Shown: positions 41,455 through 50,778, counted from the first letter of the stretch. The stretch: DNA of 64,000 nucleotides from Flaviramulus_B aquimarinus (GCF_039543205.1 NZ_BAABJH010000001.1:558001-622000); one strand, 5' to 3'. The notes: a model not told the origin generated them from the sequence alone. Made by a program: numbers and translations.

Positions 41455-43380
41455 ATGCAGTTTAAACACCCAGAACTTCTTTACGCATTATTTTTACTGC
41501 TCATCCCCATTATTGTTCACTTATTTCAATTACGTAAATTCCAAAAAATAGATTTTACCAATGTCGCTTTTTTAAAAGAAGCCACCATGCAAACCCGTAA
41601 AAGTTCGGTAATAAAAAAATGGTTAATTCTTTGTACCAGGTTATTGCTTTTAGCTGCCCTTGTTTTTGCTTTTGCAGAGCCATTTATCTCTAAAGTCAAT
41701 ACTTTTAAAGCAAAAAAAGAAACTGTTATTTATTTAGATAATTCGTTTAGTATGCAAGCTAAAGGCAATGAAGGCGAACTTTTAAAACGTGCCGTTCAAG
41801 ATATTATTAGTCATGTGCCAAATAGCGATGAAATATCCGTAATTACGAATAATAACGTCTATAAAAAAACTAGTATAAAAGCTCTCAAAAATGATTTATT
41901 ACAGTTAGGCTATTCATCAAACCAACTAACTACAGAAGCAGCTTTATTAAAGAGTCAAACATTTTTTAGCAATGAAAAAAACGCCTTAAAAAACTTGGTT
42001 TTTATCTCTGATTTTCAGCAAGATGAATCTAATTTTTACCCGATAACGGATTCGTTAACTAACTTATATTTTGTAAAACTAAAACCAATAAACACAAACA
42101 ATATTTCAATTGATAGTGCTTTTATTTCGAAAACTACCGCGACTTCAATCGAATTAAAAGTACACTTAAAAAACAATGGTGATACTGTTGAAAATTTACC
42201 CGTTTCACTTTATAATGATGATGTCCTTATTGCAAAAACATCTGTAGCCATTAGCAAAGACGCAGAAACTACTTTTACACTTCCAGTAAACGAAGTTATA
42301 AATGGAAAGATAACTATAAGCGATACAAACTTACAGTTTGATAATAGTTTATTTTTCAATTTTAATAATGCCTCCAAAATTAAAGTTTTAACCATTAATG
42401 CCACTGATGATTCCTTTTTAAAACGTATTTATACCAAAGGAGAATTTAATTATACTTCAGTTCAAGACAATCAATTAAATTATAACTTAATAGACGCGCA
42501 GCATCTTATTGTTTTAAACGAATTAAAAACTATTCCCATAGCATTAACTTCAGCTTTAAAACAATTTACCAATCAAGGTGGCTCGTTAATTATTATCCCT
42601 TCAAGAGCTATTAATAAAACATCATACAATCAGTTATTAAATAATTACAATACTAATTTTAGTGATTTAGTTTCATCTGAAAAACACATAACTACAATTA
42701 ACTATTCACATCCCATTTATAACAACGGTGTTTTTGAGAAACAAGTTAAAAATTTTCAATACCCAAAAGTGAACAATTTTTATAATATCTCTTCAAATAG
42801 AATAACCTCCGTTTTACAATTTGAAGATGGCAAACTATTCTTGGGACAAAGCAAAAATAGTTTTGTCTTTACTTCTGCCCTAAATACTAAAAATTCTAGT
42901 TTTAAAAATTCGCCATTAATTGTTCCAACACTTTATAATATTGCAAAACAAAGTTTTAGGATCCCTGAATTGTATTATACCATTGGTGAAGAAAATAGTT
43001 ATGATGTAGAAACACAATTACAGCAAGATGCTATTTTATCCCTAGTAAGTGATGCCGTAAATATTATACCAAAGCAACAGTATTTTAACAATAAAGTTAT
43101 AATAAACACTTCTGAAAGCCCTTCTATTGCAGCAACATATATCATAACCAACAAAAATGAAACCGTTAAAAATGTGAGTTATAATTATAATAGAAATGAA
43201 AGTGATTTGACTTATAGAAATCTTGCTAATTCATACAATATAAACCTTAGCAATTCCATTACAGAAATATTTAATACCATAAAAAGTGATACAAAAGTTA
43301 ATGCGCTGTGGAAATGGTTTGTTATTTTTGCGTTAGCGTTATTGATTATTGAAATGCTCATCTTAAAACTCTTTAAATGA
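41455..43380 (+). CDS. BatA-type membrane protein with vestigial VWA domain
   Basis: 641 residues from the ATG at 41455. A TTG at 41392 opens the same frame but adds 21 residues that would overlap a -7-like TATATTTG box at 41430-41437. The N-terminus HPELLYALFLLLIPIIVHLFQLRKF is the BatA/aerotolerance-regulator membrane segment, followed by a second helix, WLILCTRLLLLAALVFAFAEPFI. A von Willebrand-like domain (about 95-230) has DNSFSMQAKGNEG, a MIDAS-like DxSxS. A C-terminal helix near 617-637 anchors the end. The family is linked to stress tolerance with MoxR ATPases, but no moxR is nearby. The stop overlaps the next gene by four bases. Confidence 0.85.
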   Translation: MQFKHPELLYALFLLLIPIIVHLFQLRKFQKIDFTNVAFLKEATMQTRKSSVIKKWLILCTRLLLLAALVFAFAEPFISKVNTFKAKKETVIYLDNSFSMQAKGNEGELLKRAVQDIISHVPNSDEISVITNNNVYKKTSIKALKNDLLQLGYSSNQLTTEAALLKSQTFFSNEKNALKNLVFISDFQQDESNFYPITDSLTNLYFVKLKPINTNNISIDSAFISKTTATSIELKVHLKNNGDTVENLPVSLYNDDVLIAKTSVAISKDAETTFTLPVNEVINGKITISDTNLQFDNSLFFNFNNASKIKVLTINATDDSFLKRIYTKGEFNYTSVQDNQLNYNLIDAQHLIVLNELKTIPIALTSALKQFTNQGGSLIIIPSRAINKTSYNQLLNNYNTNFSDLVSSEKHITTINYSHPIYNNGVFEKQVKNFQYPKVNNFYNISSNRITSVLQFEDGKLFLGQSKNSFVFTSALNTKNSSFKNSPLIVPTLYNIAKQSFRIPELYYTIGEENSYDVETQLQQDAILSLVSDAVNIIPKQQYFNNKVIINTSESPSIAATYIITNKNETVKNVSYNYNRNESDLTYRNLANSYNINLSNSITEIFNTIKSDTKVNALWKWFVIFALALLIIEMLILKLFK

Positions 43381-44633
43381 ACATACTTATAAAATCGGCC
43401 ACCATAATAGATTCAAAAAGCGAGTTTCATAATACAACTCAAGATTTATTAATTGAAAATGGTGTGATTGCTAAAATAGCCAGCAAAATTAAAACTCCTA
43501 AAAACTGTCAAGTAATAACATTAAACAATCTACATATTTCGCAAGGTTGGTTTGATAGTAGTGTAAGTTTTGGTGAACCTGGTTTTGAAGAACGAGAAAC
43601 CATTAAAAATGGACTTAAAACAGCTGCGGCCTCTGGCTTTACAGCGGTTGCTTTAAATGCAAATACCCATCCTGTAATAGATTCCAATTCAGATATTACA
43701 TTTATCAATTCTAAAGCAAACCATAATGCAGTCACTTTGTTACCAATTGGCGCTCTAACCGTTGGAAGTAAAGGTGAAGGTTTGGCAGAACTTTACGATA
43801 TGAATACTGCAGGTGCGGTAGCCTTTTACGATTATAAGAAACCCATTTCCAATCCAAATCTTATGAAAATTGCTTTGCAATATGCAAGTAATTTTAACGG
43901 GCTGGTTTGCTCCTTTCCACAAGAAAACAAAATTTCAGGACTTGGGGTTATGAATGAAAACATAACAAGTACAACCCTTGGTTTAAAAGGCAATCCCGCC
44001 TTAGCAGAAGAATTACAAGTAGCTCGCGATTTGTTTTTACTTGAGTATACTAATGGTAAATTACATATTCCAACCATATCAACTGCTACTTCTGTAAAAC
44101 TGATTAGAGAAGCTAAAAAGAAAAAACTGAATGTCACTTGTAGTGTTGCAATACATAACATATATTTTACTGATGAGGTACTAACAGACTTTAATACCAA
44201 CTATAAAGTACTACCGCCATTACGTACACAACATGATGTGGAAGCTCTAATTGAAGGACTAAAAGATGGTACCATCGATATGATAACAACTGACCACAAC
44301 CCTATAGATATAGAGGAAAAGAAAGTAGAATTTGACCATGCCAACTATGGTGTTATTGGTTTAGAAAGTGCTTTTGGCGCACTTCAATCTTTATTTACAA
44401 TAAAGAAAACCATTGACCTTTTAACTAAAGGGAAATCAAGATTTGGTTTAGAAAATACTCCTATAAACATTGGAAACACATTAAATATTACACTTTTTAA
44501 TCCAGATACAAAATATACATTTTCAAAAAGTAATATCGTTTCAAAATCCAAGAATGCCATTTTTGAGAATGAATATTTAAAAGGGCAGGTTTACGGTATT
44601 ATATCAAATAATAAAATAGCTCTAAACTCATAA
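43377..44633 (+). CDS. Dihydroorotase-like protein lacking the HxH metal ligands
   Basis: 418 residues of the cyclic amidohydrolase fold. The N-terminal beta-barrel MNILIKSATIIDSKSEFHNT and DLLIENGVIAKIASKI are typical of dihydroorotase class I. At the position of the canonical metal-binding D-x-H-x-H-x-R-E-P-G it reads D60-S-S-V-S-F-G-E-P-G69, so both histidines are Ser (62, 64) and the arginine is Gly (66). The later TTDHNPIDIEEKK keeps an Asp-His. The catalytic zinc site is therefore lost. In other bacteria such inactive dihydroorotases hold aspartate transcarbamoylase together; here no pyrB is nearby, so that role is only a possibility. The gene starts inside the BatA-like stop (4-bp overlap) and is 2 bp before the next gene. 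Confidence 0.88.
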   Translation: MNILIKSATIIDSKSEFHNTTQDLLIENGVIAKIASKIKTPKNCQVITLNNLHISQGWFDSSVSFGEPGFEERETIKNGLKTAAASGFTAVALNANTHPVIDSNSDITFINSKANHNAVTLLPIGALTVGSKGEGLAELYDMNTAGAVAFYDYKKPISNPNLMKIALQYASNFNGLVCSFPQENKISGLGVMNENITSTTLGLKGNPALAEELQVARDLFLLEYTNGKLHIPTISTATSVKLIREAKKKKLNVTCSVAIHNIYFTDEVLTDFNTNYKVLPPLRTQHDVEALIEGLKDGTIDMITTDHNPIDIEEKKVEFDHANYGVIGLESAFGALQSLFTIKKTIDLLTKGKSRFGLENTPINIGNTLNITLFNPDTKYTFSKSNIVSKSKNAIFENEYLKGQVYGIISNNKIALNS

Positions 44634-44635
44634 TA

Positions 44636-44974
44636 ATGACTAAACAAGATATTGAACGTGGGCGAAAAAATGCCATTATAAGTTATATAACTATCATAGG
44701 CGTTATAATTGCTTATTACTTGAACAATGAAGATAAAAACAAAAGCACTTTTGCTAGTTTCCATATTAGACAATCTTTAGGCTTATGGCTTACATTCTGG
44801 GCATTGGGTTATATCGTAGGAAGCTTTGATAGTTGGTTAGTAACCTCTAGTTTTTATTTGTTTTTTGCTGTACTTTTTATTTATGGGTTTACAAATGCTA
44901 TTGGAAGAAAAGCTCAAACTGTACCGCTTGTTGGAGCTTTCTATCAAAAAATATTTGCTAATATGGGAAAATAA
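44636..44974 (+). CDS. DUF4870-like small membrane protein
   Basis: 112 residues. A short charged N-terminus (DIERGRKNAIISYITI) and three hydrophobic helices (about 15-29, 50-66, 71-87), with FASFHIRQSLGLWLTFW in between. The spacing NEDKNKSTFASFHIRQS is typical of the DUF4870/Tic20-like family, small inner-membrane proteins of unknown role. It sits 2 bp after the dihydroorotase-like gene and its stop is contiguous with the start of the esterase gene, so it belongs to that operon. Function not assignable. Confidence 0.8.
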   Translation: MTKQDIERGRKNAIISYITIIGVIIAYYLNNEDKNKSTFASFHIRQSLGLWLTFWALGYIVGSFDSWLVTSSFYLFFAVLFIYGFTNAIGRKAQTVPLVGAFYQKIFANMGK

Positions 44975-45631
44975 ATGGTAGACATGTCACTTTCTTTACA
45001 TCACGTTATTCGCGAATCTAGTTTAACAGAAAATGCACCGTTACTAATCATGCTACATGGCTATGGTAGTGACGAAAACGATTTATTTTCATTTGCTAAT
45101 GAATTGCCTGAAGAGTTATATATCGTTTCGGTTAGAGCACCTTACCAAATGCAACCTTATGGGAATGCTTGGTATGCTATTAATTTTGATGCTGAAAAAG
45201 GTAAATGGAGTGATAATGAACAAGCTAAAGCATCTCGCGATTTAATATCAAAATTTATTGATGAAGCTACTGAAGTTTATCCTATTAATAAGAATAATGT
45301 ATCGCTTTTAGGGTTTAGTCAAGGTGCTATTTTAAGTTATGCCGTGGCTTTAACCTATCCAGAAAAAGTCAAAAATATTGTGGCTTTAAGTGGTTATGTA
45401 AACAAAGCTATTTTTCCCGAAGATATTGAAAGTCGAAACTATTCAAATTTAGATTTTTATTGTTCCCACGGAAGTGTGGACCAAGTCATTCCTGTGGATT
45501 GGGCTAGGCAAAATGCACCTTTTTTAAATAGTCTAAGTATTAAGCACAAATACTCTGAGTTTCCTGTAGGACATGGTGTCGCTCCTCAAAACTTTTATGA
45601 GTTTAAAGATTGGTTAAGTAAACGTATATGA
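44975..45631 (+). CDS. Carboxylesterase/phospholipase-type alpha/beta hydrolase
   Basis: 218 residues, the usual size of the Abhydrolase_2 (YpfH-like esterase) group. The oxyanion region LLIMLHGYGSDENDLF is near 23-38, the nucleophile is Ser in SLLGFSQGAILSYAV near 107-121, the acid is the Asp in CSHGSVDQVIPVDWA, and the base is the His in FPVGHGVAPQNFYEF. All three catalytic residues are therefore present. There is no signal peptide, so it acts in the cytoplasm on short acyl esters or lysophospholipids. It is the last gene of the BatA-like operon. The codon after the first ATG (MVDM) offers a second start three codons in. It is followed by a 252-bp unassigned region. Confidence 0.9.
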   Translation: MVDMSLSLHHVIRESSLTENAPLLIMLHGYGSDENDLFSFANELPEELYIVSVRAPYQMQPYGNAWYAINFDAEKGKWSDNEQAKASRDLISKFIDEATEVYPINKNNVSLLGFSQGAILSYAVALTYPEKVKNIVALSGYVNKAIFPEDIESRNYSNLDFYCSHGSVDQVIPVDWARQNAPFLNSLSIKHKYSEFPVGHGVAPQNFYEFKDWLSKRI

Positions 45632-45883
45632 TTTCCAACCTTCCAGATCTCTATGTGCCCATACTGCCAAAAAGCTAGTAATAATACTTATTAACTGAAT
45701 TACTTTAAATAATAAGTAAACTATATATCTACGTTCCTTATTGGTTGCTGAGGACAATCCGTCCAGAAGTCTAAGCACTGCAGCCGTTTAAACGAATGAA
45801 AAAAGGCAATCGAGATATAGTTGAATAATTCCATGATAGTTATTTAGCTAGTTTTATCAAATTATTGCCAACTGAAGTTTTTT
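45632..45883. other. Unassigned 252-bp intergenic region with hairpin and GC-rich element
   Basis: No recognisable gene. Two structures stand out. TACTTATTA/TAATAAGTA (45685-45693 and 45710-45718) form a 9-bp hairpin with a 16-nt loop, a possible end of the esterase operon. A GC-richer patch at about 45733-45790, near half G+C by eye against roughly a third in the surroundings, can fold: GGTTGC (45743-45748) with GCAGCC (45780-45785), and GGAC with GTCC inside. A 37-codon minus-strand frame (45721-45834) overlaps this patch but resembles no protein I know. An AT-rich genome with a GC-rich structured patch suggests a small RNA, but this is speculative. Confidence 0.3.
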
Positions 45884-46588
45884 TTAGGTATTTACAACTA
45901 ACCTAAACCCTTCTCCATGGATATTAAGTATTTCTACTTTTTCATCTAGTTTTAAGTACTTTCGTAATTTGGCTATGTATACATCCATACTACGCGAGGT
46001 AAAATAATTATCATCTCGCCATATTTTAGTTAAAGCTAATTCACGAGGCATTAAATCATTTTCATGTAATGCTAATAAACGTAACAATTCATTTTCTTTA
46101 GGTGATAATTTTACAGGCTCTCCACCATTATATTTTAAGAAACGTAATTTTGAATTCAAATCAAAACCTCCTATTTTAAATTCAAACTGCTTACTATCAG
46201 ATATAGTTTCTGTAGCTTTACGTTGCATTATTGCTTTTATTTTCATTAATAGCACTTCGCTATCAAAAGGCTTATTTAAATAATCGTCTGCTCCTACTTT
46301 ATAACCTTTTAACACATCCTCTTTCATGGTTTTGGCAGTTAAAAAAACAATAGGTACATCTGTGTTTTTTTCTCTAATCTCTTTGGCTAATGTAAACCCA
46401 TCTTTATAAGGCATCATAACATCTAGAATACATAAATCGAAATCGTCTTTCTTAAATTTTTCAAAACCTTCCATACCATTTTTGGCATGAGTAACTTCGT
46501 AATCATTCATCATTAAATAATCCTTAAGAACGGTTCCAAAATTAGGATCGTCTTCTACTAATAATATTCGTTTTTTGTGCTCTTCCAT
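45884..46588 (-). CDS. OmpR-family response regulator
   Basis: 234 residues. Receiver domain 7-120: acidic D13-D14, the phospho-acceptor D56 in CILDVMMP, the switch region IVFLTAKT and KPF near 107. A winged-helix DNA-binding domain (about 140-232) has LSPKENELLRLLA, RELALTKIWRDDNYFTSRSM and a C-terminal NIHGEGFRLVV. It controls transcription after phosphorylation by the sensor kinase encoded immediately upstream (stop 2 bp from this ATG). Motif content is complete. The regulated genes are not evident from context; coaE and ybbR follow further upstream on the same strand, but they belong to a different function. Confidence 0.95.
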   Translation of the reverse strand: MEEHKKRILLVEDDPNFGTVLKDYLMMNDYEVTHAKNGMEGFEKFKKDDFDLCILDVMMPYKDGFTLAKEIREKNTDVPIVFLTAKTMKEDVLKGYKVGADDYLNKPFDSEVLLMKIKAIMQRKATETISDSKQFEFKIGGFDLNSKLRFLKYNGGEPVKLSPKENELLRLLALHENDLMPRELALTKIWRDDNYFTSRSMDVYIAKLRKYLKLDEKVEILNIHGEGFRLVVNT

Positions 46589-46590
46589 AA

Positions 46591-48162
46591 TTATGATATT
46601 AACGGAAGCTTTATAATAAAAGTGCTTCCTTTGTCTTTTTCTGATTCTACTGATACATGACCTTGATGGTCCTCTACAATTCGTTTAACATAAGCCAAAC
46701 CTAAGCCATGACCCTTTACGTTATGAATATTTCCCGTGTGCTCTCTATAAAATTTTTCGAACACTTTTTTGACAGCCGCTTTACTCATACCACTGCCGTA
46801 ATCTTTAAATTTCAACAAAATATTGGTGCCTACATTTTCTGTATACACTTCAATTTTAGGTGCATTTGGAGAATACTTAATGGCATTATCCAGGATATTA
46901 ACAATAACATTAGTAAAGTGTGTTTCATTAGCTAAAACCGATGATTGTTCAGCATCAAAAAAAGTTTTAATATAACCTTGTCTATTTTCTACTATAAGTT
47001 CAACATGTGTTATAGCGTCTTCGACTAAGTCGTGTAACTCCACTCTATCCTTACTAATATTTAATTCGTTCTTTTCTAATTTAGATATTCTTAATACGTT
47101 TTCAACCTGTGCATGCATCCGTTTGTTTTCTTCCTTTATCATGGTAAGGTAACGCAATACTTTACTCTTATCGTCAATAACTTTCGGATTTCTAATTGCA
47201 TCTAAAGCCAAATTAATAGTGGCTATAGGCGTTTTAAATTCATGCGTCATGTTATTTATAAAATCTGTTTTTATTTCGGAAATCTTACGTTGCTTAACCA
47301 ATTGAAACAAAGCACTTGTATAAGCAAGTATAATAATAGATGTAAAAACAATGGACAATAAAATCATACCAATAACACCAGATAGAATAAACTTTCTGTC
47401 ATCTGGAAAATTCACTAACAGCTTATAAAGACTTTGATTATTTTCATCATAAAAAATAGGCACACTAAACGTTGATTTTATGTCATTTTCAAAATTATAA
47501 CTTCGCACTTTTGTTGCTAAATCACTACTATAAATAGCAAACTCAAAATCGATATCTATACCATCCTTTTTAAGCCTATTAGATAATAGTTCTCTAATTT
47601 CACTTTCTGAAACACGTTTATGTACTGGTGTTCGTTTTGAAATTTCCTTAAAACTCCTTTCAAAACTTAGGCGTTGTGCTTCATCTAAACTACCACTTCT
47701 AATAATCTTTGAAATAGGGCTTTTTATATCTTTTTCAGAAAACTCTGTATTACTATAAATCTCAGCGGTTGAACTCCCTATTATATTCTTTATATCAAGG
47801 CTATCTAAACCAATGTCAAAGAGCGAAGAAGATAACTTATAGTTTTCTTCTAAAACATTACTTCTATAAATGAGCGTTTCTTTGGTACTATTGTTTTTCT
47901 GATAAATTAGCAATTGTGAAATAGCATCTTCATCTGTTTTTTCATCACTATCTAAGCTTAAATACTTTGCAAAGTACTTTTCTGATTCGTTATCTTCAAT
48001 CGTATTAGAAACATAACTTAATGCTGTTTTGACATTAAATTTAAATCGTTCCTTTTCGTTATTAACCGAATCATTAATATAATAAGCTTGAATAGAAATA
48101 ATACCTATAAGTGATAAGCTCATTAGTATTATTAATAGGATGAATATTCTTTTGCTCATCAT
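46591..48162 (-). CDS. Two-component sensor histidine kinase
   Basis: 523 residues. TM1 at about 6-28 and TM2 at about 258-285 enclose a periplasmic sensor of about 230 residues without a recognisable ligand fold. There is no clear HAMP; a HisKA domain has the phospho-acceptor H307 in NNMTHEFKTPIATI. The HATPase has the N-box NILDNAIKYSP at 422-432, the G1 box DYGSGMS and the G2 box GHGLGLAYVKRI. The start offers two adjacent ATG codons (48162, 48159); a TAATTTTG -7-like box ends one base before the first, so the second may be used. It is the cognate partner of the regulator encoded 2 bp downstream. Unlike the hybrid kinase at 8364, all catalytic residues are present. Confidence 0.93.
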   Translation of the reverse strand: MMSKRIFILLIILMSLSLIGIISIQAYYINDSVNNEKERFKFNVKTALSYVSNTIEDNESEKYFAKYLSLDSDEKTDEDAISQLLIYQKNNSTKETLIYRSNVLEENYKLSSSLFDIGLDSLDIKNIIGSSTAEIYSNTEFSEKDIKSPISKIIRSGSLDEAQRLSFERSFKEISKRTPVHKRVSESEIRELLSNRLKKDGIDIDFEFAIYSSDLATKVRSYNFENDIKSTFSVPIFYDENNQSLYKLLVNFPDDRKFILSGVIGMILLSIVFTSIIILAYTSALFQLVKQRKISEIKTDFINNMTHEFKTPIATINLALDAIRNPKVIDDKSKVLRYLTMIKEENKRMHAQVENVLRISKLEKNELNISKDRVELHDLVEDAITHVELIVENRQGYIKTFFDAEQSSVLANETHFTNVIVNILDNAIKYSPNAPKIEVYTENVGTNILLKFKDYGSGMSKAAVKKVFEKFYREHTGNIHNVKGHGLGLAYVKRIVEDHQGHVSVESEKDKGSTFIIKLPLIS

Positions 48163-48229
48163 TCAAAATTAACATTTTAACATTTAGCACACTTACCTTT
48201 TAACCTTACATTAACAAAAATGTTAAATT

Positions 48230-48814
48230 TTAAAATCTATTGCTTATTTCTTGATGAATTTCAAGCACTTGTGATTTAGTTTCATGGAGAGAGGTATTAT
48301 CAATCACAAAATCTGAAAGTTTAACCTTTTCGGCATCTGTCCATTGATTTTTCATAATAGCTTCTATCTTTTCTTTAGATGTATCATCACGCTCAAGTAA
48401 ACGCTCAATTTTTAATGCTTTAGGAGCAGTTACTGTAATCACATAATCGCATGCGTGATGACCATTATTTTCAAACAGAATAGCAACTTCTTTAATAACA
48501 TAGGGTGCTTCTTGTTTTAACACCCATTTTTTAAAATGTTTTGCTACTCTTGGATGGATAATGGCATTCATTTTTTGCAAAAAGGTTTTATCATTAAATA
48601 TAATATTAGCAATAAATGGTTTGTTCAGTTTACCATCAACATAAGCCTTTTCTCCAAATAGTTGATTGAGTTTTCGTTTGATGATTTTTGACTTATTCAT
48701 GAGTTTTTTAGCTTCTTCATCTGCTATATAAACTGGAACGCCTAAAGCCTTAAATGCTTTTGCTACGGTTGTTTTACCACTTCCTATACCTCCTGTAAGT
48801 CCTACTATAATCAT
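48230..48814 (-). CDS. coaE: Dephospho-CoA kinase
   Basis: 194 residues, standard length. P-loop GLTGGIGSGKTTVAKAF at 5-21, the LID and substrate region DEEAKKLM, HPRVAKHFKKW and VAILFENNGHHACDYVITVTA, and the late motif RLLERDDTSKEKIEAIMKNQ are all present. It phosphorylates dephospho-CoA at the 3' position, the last step of CoA synthesis. The window also encodes coaBC about 6 kb away on the same strand but not in the same unit. It overlaps the ybbR gene by four bases (ATGA), so the two are translationally coupled. Confidence 0.96.
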   Translation of the reverse strand: MIIVGLTGGIGSGKTTVAKAFKALGVPVYIADEEAKKLMNKSKIIKRKLNQLFGEKAYVDGKLNKPFIANIIFNDKTFLQKMNAIIHPRVAKHFKKWVLKQEAPYVIKEVAILFENNGHHACDYVITVTAPKALKIERLLERDDTSKEKIEAIMKNQWTDAEKVKLSDFVIDNTSLHETKSQVLEIHQEISNRF

Positions 48815-49770
48815 TTTGTAATTATAAATTCGATGCGCTGTTGGCTAATTTTTGCATTTTTCACTATATCTGGGGTTTTAGCCAATTCTGGAGCTAAAAA
48901 AGATTGATTTTCATTAGTCTTAGCGTAATCACAAATTACTTTAAAATCTTTACTTGTAATACTTTTAAAATTACTTAAGCTTACATAATATGAAACGCTA
49001 ACTTCTTTTGGAAAGTATTTTAGTGTTATCTCCTTTGGTGTATTGACTATGTTTATAGGAACCTTTAAAGTACCTTCAGTAAACTTTTCAACTGTAGCTT
49101 CTAAAATAACTTCACTGCTAGACAATTTTAAATCTGAATTATTTTCAGGTAATTTTAGTTTTACTGTTTCTGATACATGTGCCCTAATATCGCTTAAAAC
49201 AACGGGCTCTGTTTCTATAAAATCAATTTTTGATACTATGATGTTAGGGCCAATAACATTAACAGAATCTGGTACAGAAGTTAATGTATTAGACATATCA
49301 TAACCTTGGATAAAACTTAGACTAGCATTTAGCTTAATGGGAACTTTTTTAACCAAATTAACTCCATATCTAAACATTAGTGTGTCTGGTGATAAATTCA
49401 GTAACTCGACTTGTTTATCAAATTGTGTATTATTTAAATATGCTTTAGATTTATTCCAAACAAAAACATCTTCTTTCTTGTAAACATCTTTACTGAAATC
49501 TATTTTGATTTTTGGCTTTGATATATAATAGTTAAGCCATTTAAAACCATGTGTTTTTAATGTAATATTTAGTTTTACCGAATCATTTATAATAATATTT
49601 TCTTGAGGAACATTTAGTTTTTCAATATCAAAAGCTAAAGTATTGGTATACGTTTTAGATAACTTCGTAAATAATAAAATAATAAATGCAAATAGTAAAA
49701 ATAGAAGAAACACATTGATTCTTTTATTTTTAATTGAGGTTAATATTTCTGATTTTAACTTTTTTATCAT
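48811..49770 (-). CDS. YbbR-like domain membrane protein
   Basis: 319 residues. One N-terminal membrane helix (about 17-37) precedes repeated beta-rich YbbR-like domains: PQENIIINDSVKLNITLK, LSPDTLMFRYGVNLVKKVPI, SFIQGYDMSNTLTSVPDSV with NVIGPN, and GTLKVPINIVNTPK. The domain pattern of two or three repeats is normal for Bacteroidetes proteins. In other bacteria YbbR (CdaR) regulates a diadenylate cyclase; no dac gene is adjacent, so its role here is unclear. It sits between coaE and a glycosyltransferase gene with four-base overlaps on each side, so all three are one operon. Confidence 0.85.
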   Translation of the reverse strand: MIKKLKSEILTSIKNKRINVFLLFLLFAFIILLFTKLSKTYTNTLAFDIEKLNVPQENIIINDSVKLNITLKTHGFKWLNYYISKPKIKIDFSKDVYKKEDVFVWNKSKAYLNNTQFDKQVELLNLSPDTLMFRYGVNLVKKVPIKLNASLSFIQGYDMSNTLTSVPDSVNVIGPNIIVSKIDFIETEPVVLSDIRAHVSETVKLKLPENNSDLKLSSSEVILEATVEKFTEGTLKVPINIVNTPKEITLKYFPKEVSVSYYVSLSNFKSITSKDFKVICDYAKTNENQSFLAPELAKTPDIVKNAKISQQRIEFIITK

Positions 49771-50774
49771 TTCGATTTAAAAAATAGCTCAGGGAAATGT
49801 ATTTCTGGTTCTTTGTTTAAAATTGAAACAGCAAATGTAGACTTTAAAAAGCCATATCCATATCCAAAAAACTGCACTAAAATTGCTGGTATTACCAAAA
49901 ATGAAACAACTAAACTTTTAGTATTCGACAAAGCCAATATAAATGCTACGACAAAGTACAATATATAGCCCATTAATGGCCATTTAAAATCAAGAAACCA
50001 CAACAATACGGAAACAATTAAGCCTAAACTAAAAAGTATTGGAAACCAATAGGTTACTTTTTTTGTTGGTGGATGCCATTTATTTAAAATTGGTCGAACT
50101 AGCCCAAACTTATTAACTTGTTTATAAAACTTACGCCAAGAAATACGCCGTTTGTGATATACATAAGCTTCTGATATTAACATGGTTTTATAGCCTAAAT
50201 TCCATAATCTAATAGATAAATCTGGATCTTCGCCAGGGTGAATACGTCCAAAACCTTTTGAATCTAAAAAAGCTTTTTTTGACAATCCCATATTAAAACT
50301 TCGTGGCTGAAATTTATTAACGCTACTCTTATTTCCTCTAATGCCTCCTGTGGTCATAAAAGAAGTCATTGAAAAATTAATAGCTTTTTGAAGATTTGTA
50401 AACGATTTATGGGCCGCATCTGGACCTCCAAAACAATCTACATAATGTTCTTTAAGGCTTTGGCTTACTATTTTTAAATACTGCTTAGGCAAAATACAAT
50501 CGGAATCTAAAATAATAAAATAATTGCCTTGGGCGTGTTTCATACCATAATTTCTTGAATCTCCTGGGCCTGAGTTTTCTTTAAAGAAATACGATATGTT
50601 TAGTTTGTTTTTATAAGTATCAACAATGCCTTTTGAGGGTATTGTTGAGCCATCTTCTACAATTACAATTTCAAAAGGTATAACGTCTCCTAAAGTCTCA
50701 AAACTTTGTAAAAGTTCTTCAATCTCATCTGGACGATTATATACGGGAATAATAAATGAAAACGCTAACTGCAT
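49767..50774 (-). CDS. Membrane glycosyltransferase family 2
   Basis: 335 residues. GT-A domain 1-230: FSFIIPVYNRPDEIEELLQS, FEIVIVEDGSTIPSKGIV and the metal-binding DSDC at 90-93 in FIILDSDCILPKQYL. GRIHPGEDPDLSIRLWNLGY is the catalytic acid region, and KRRISWRKFYKQVNKFGL may play the role of a QxxRW-like site. The C-terminus has three or four membrane helices (about 242-312), as in inner-membrane polysaccharide glycosyltransferases. The substrate is unknown. A TACTTTTG box on the minus strand (50786-50779) ends only four bases before the ATG, implying a near-leaderless transcript. The ybbR gene overlaps its 3' end. Confidence 0.88.
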   Translation of the reverse strand: MQLAFSFIIPVYNRPDEIEELLQSFETLGDVIPFEIVIVEDGSTIPSKGIVDTYKNKLNISYFFKENSGPGDSRNYGMKHAQGNYFIILDSDCILPKQYLKIVSQSLKEHYVDCFGGPDAAHKSFTNLQKAINFSMTSFMTTGGIRGNKSSVNKFQPRSFNMGLSKKAFLDSKGFGRIHPGEDPDLSIRLWNLGYKTMLISEAYVYHKRRISWRKFYKQVNKFGLVRPILNKWHPPTKKVTYWFPILFSLGLIVSVLLWFLDFKWPLMGYILYFVVAFILALSNTKSLVVSFLVIPAILVQFFGYGYGFLKSTFAVSILNKEPEIHFPELFFKSK

Positions 50775-50778
50775 AACA

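Noticed and set aside
43832..44200. 122-codon minus-strand ORF inside the dihydroorotase-like gene
   Set aside because: It lies fully antisense to a well-supported conserved gene and shows no domain pattern.
45721..45834. 37-codon minus-strand ORF in the gap after the esterase gene
   Set aside because: No recognisable family, no export signal and no coupling; it overlaps the foldable GC-rich patch. Treated as non-coding.
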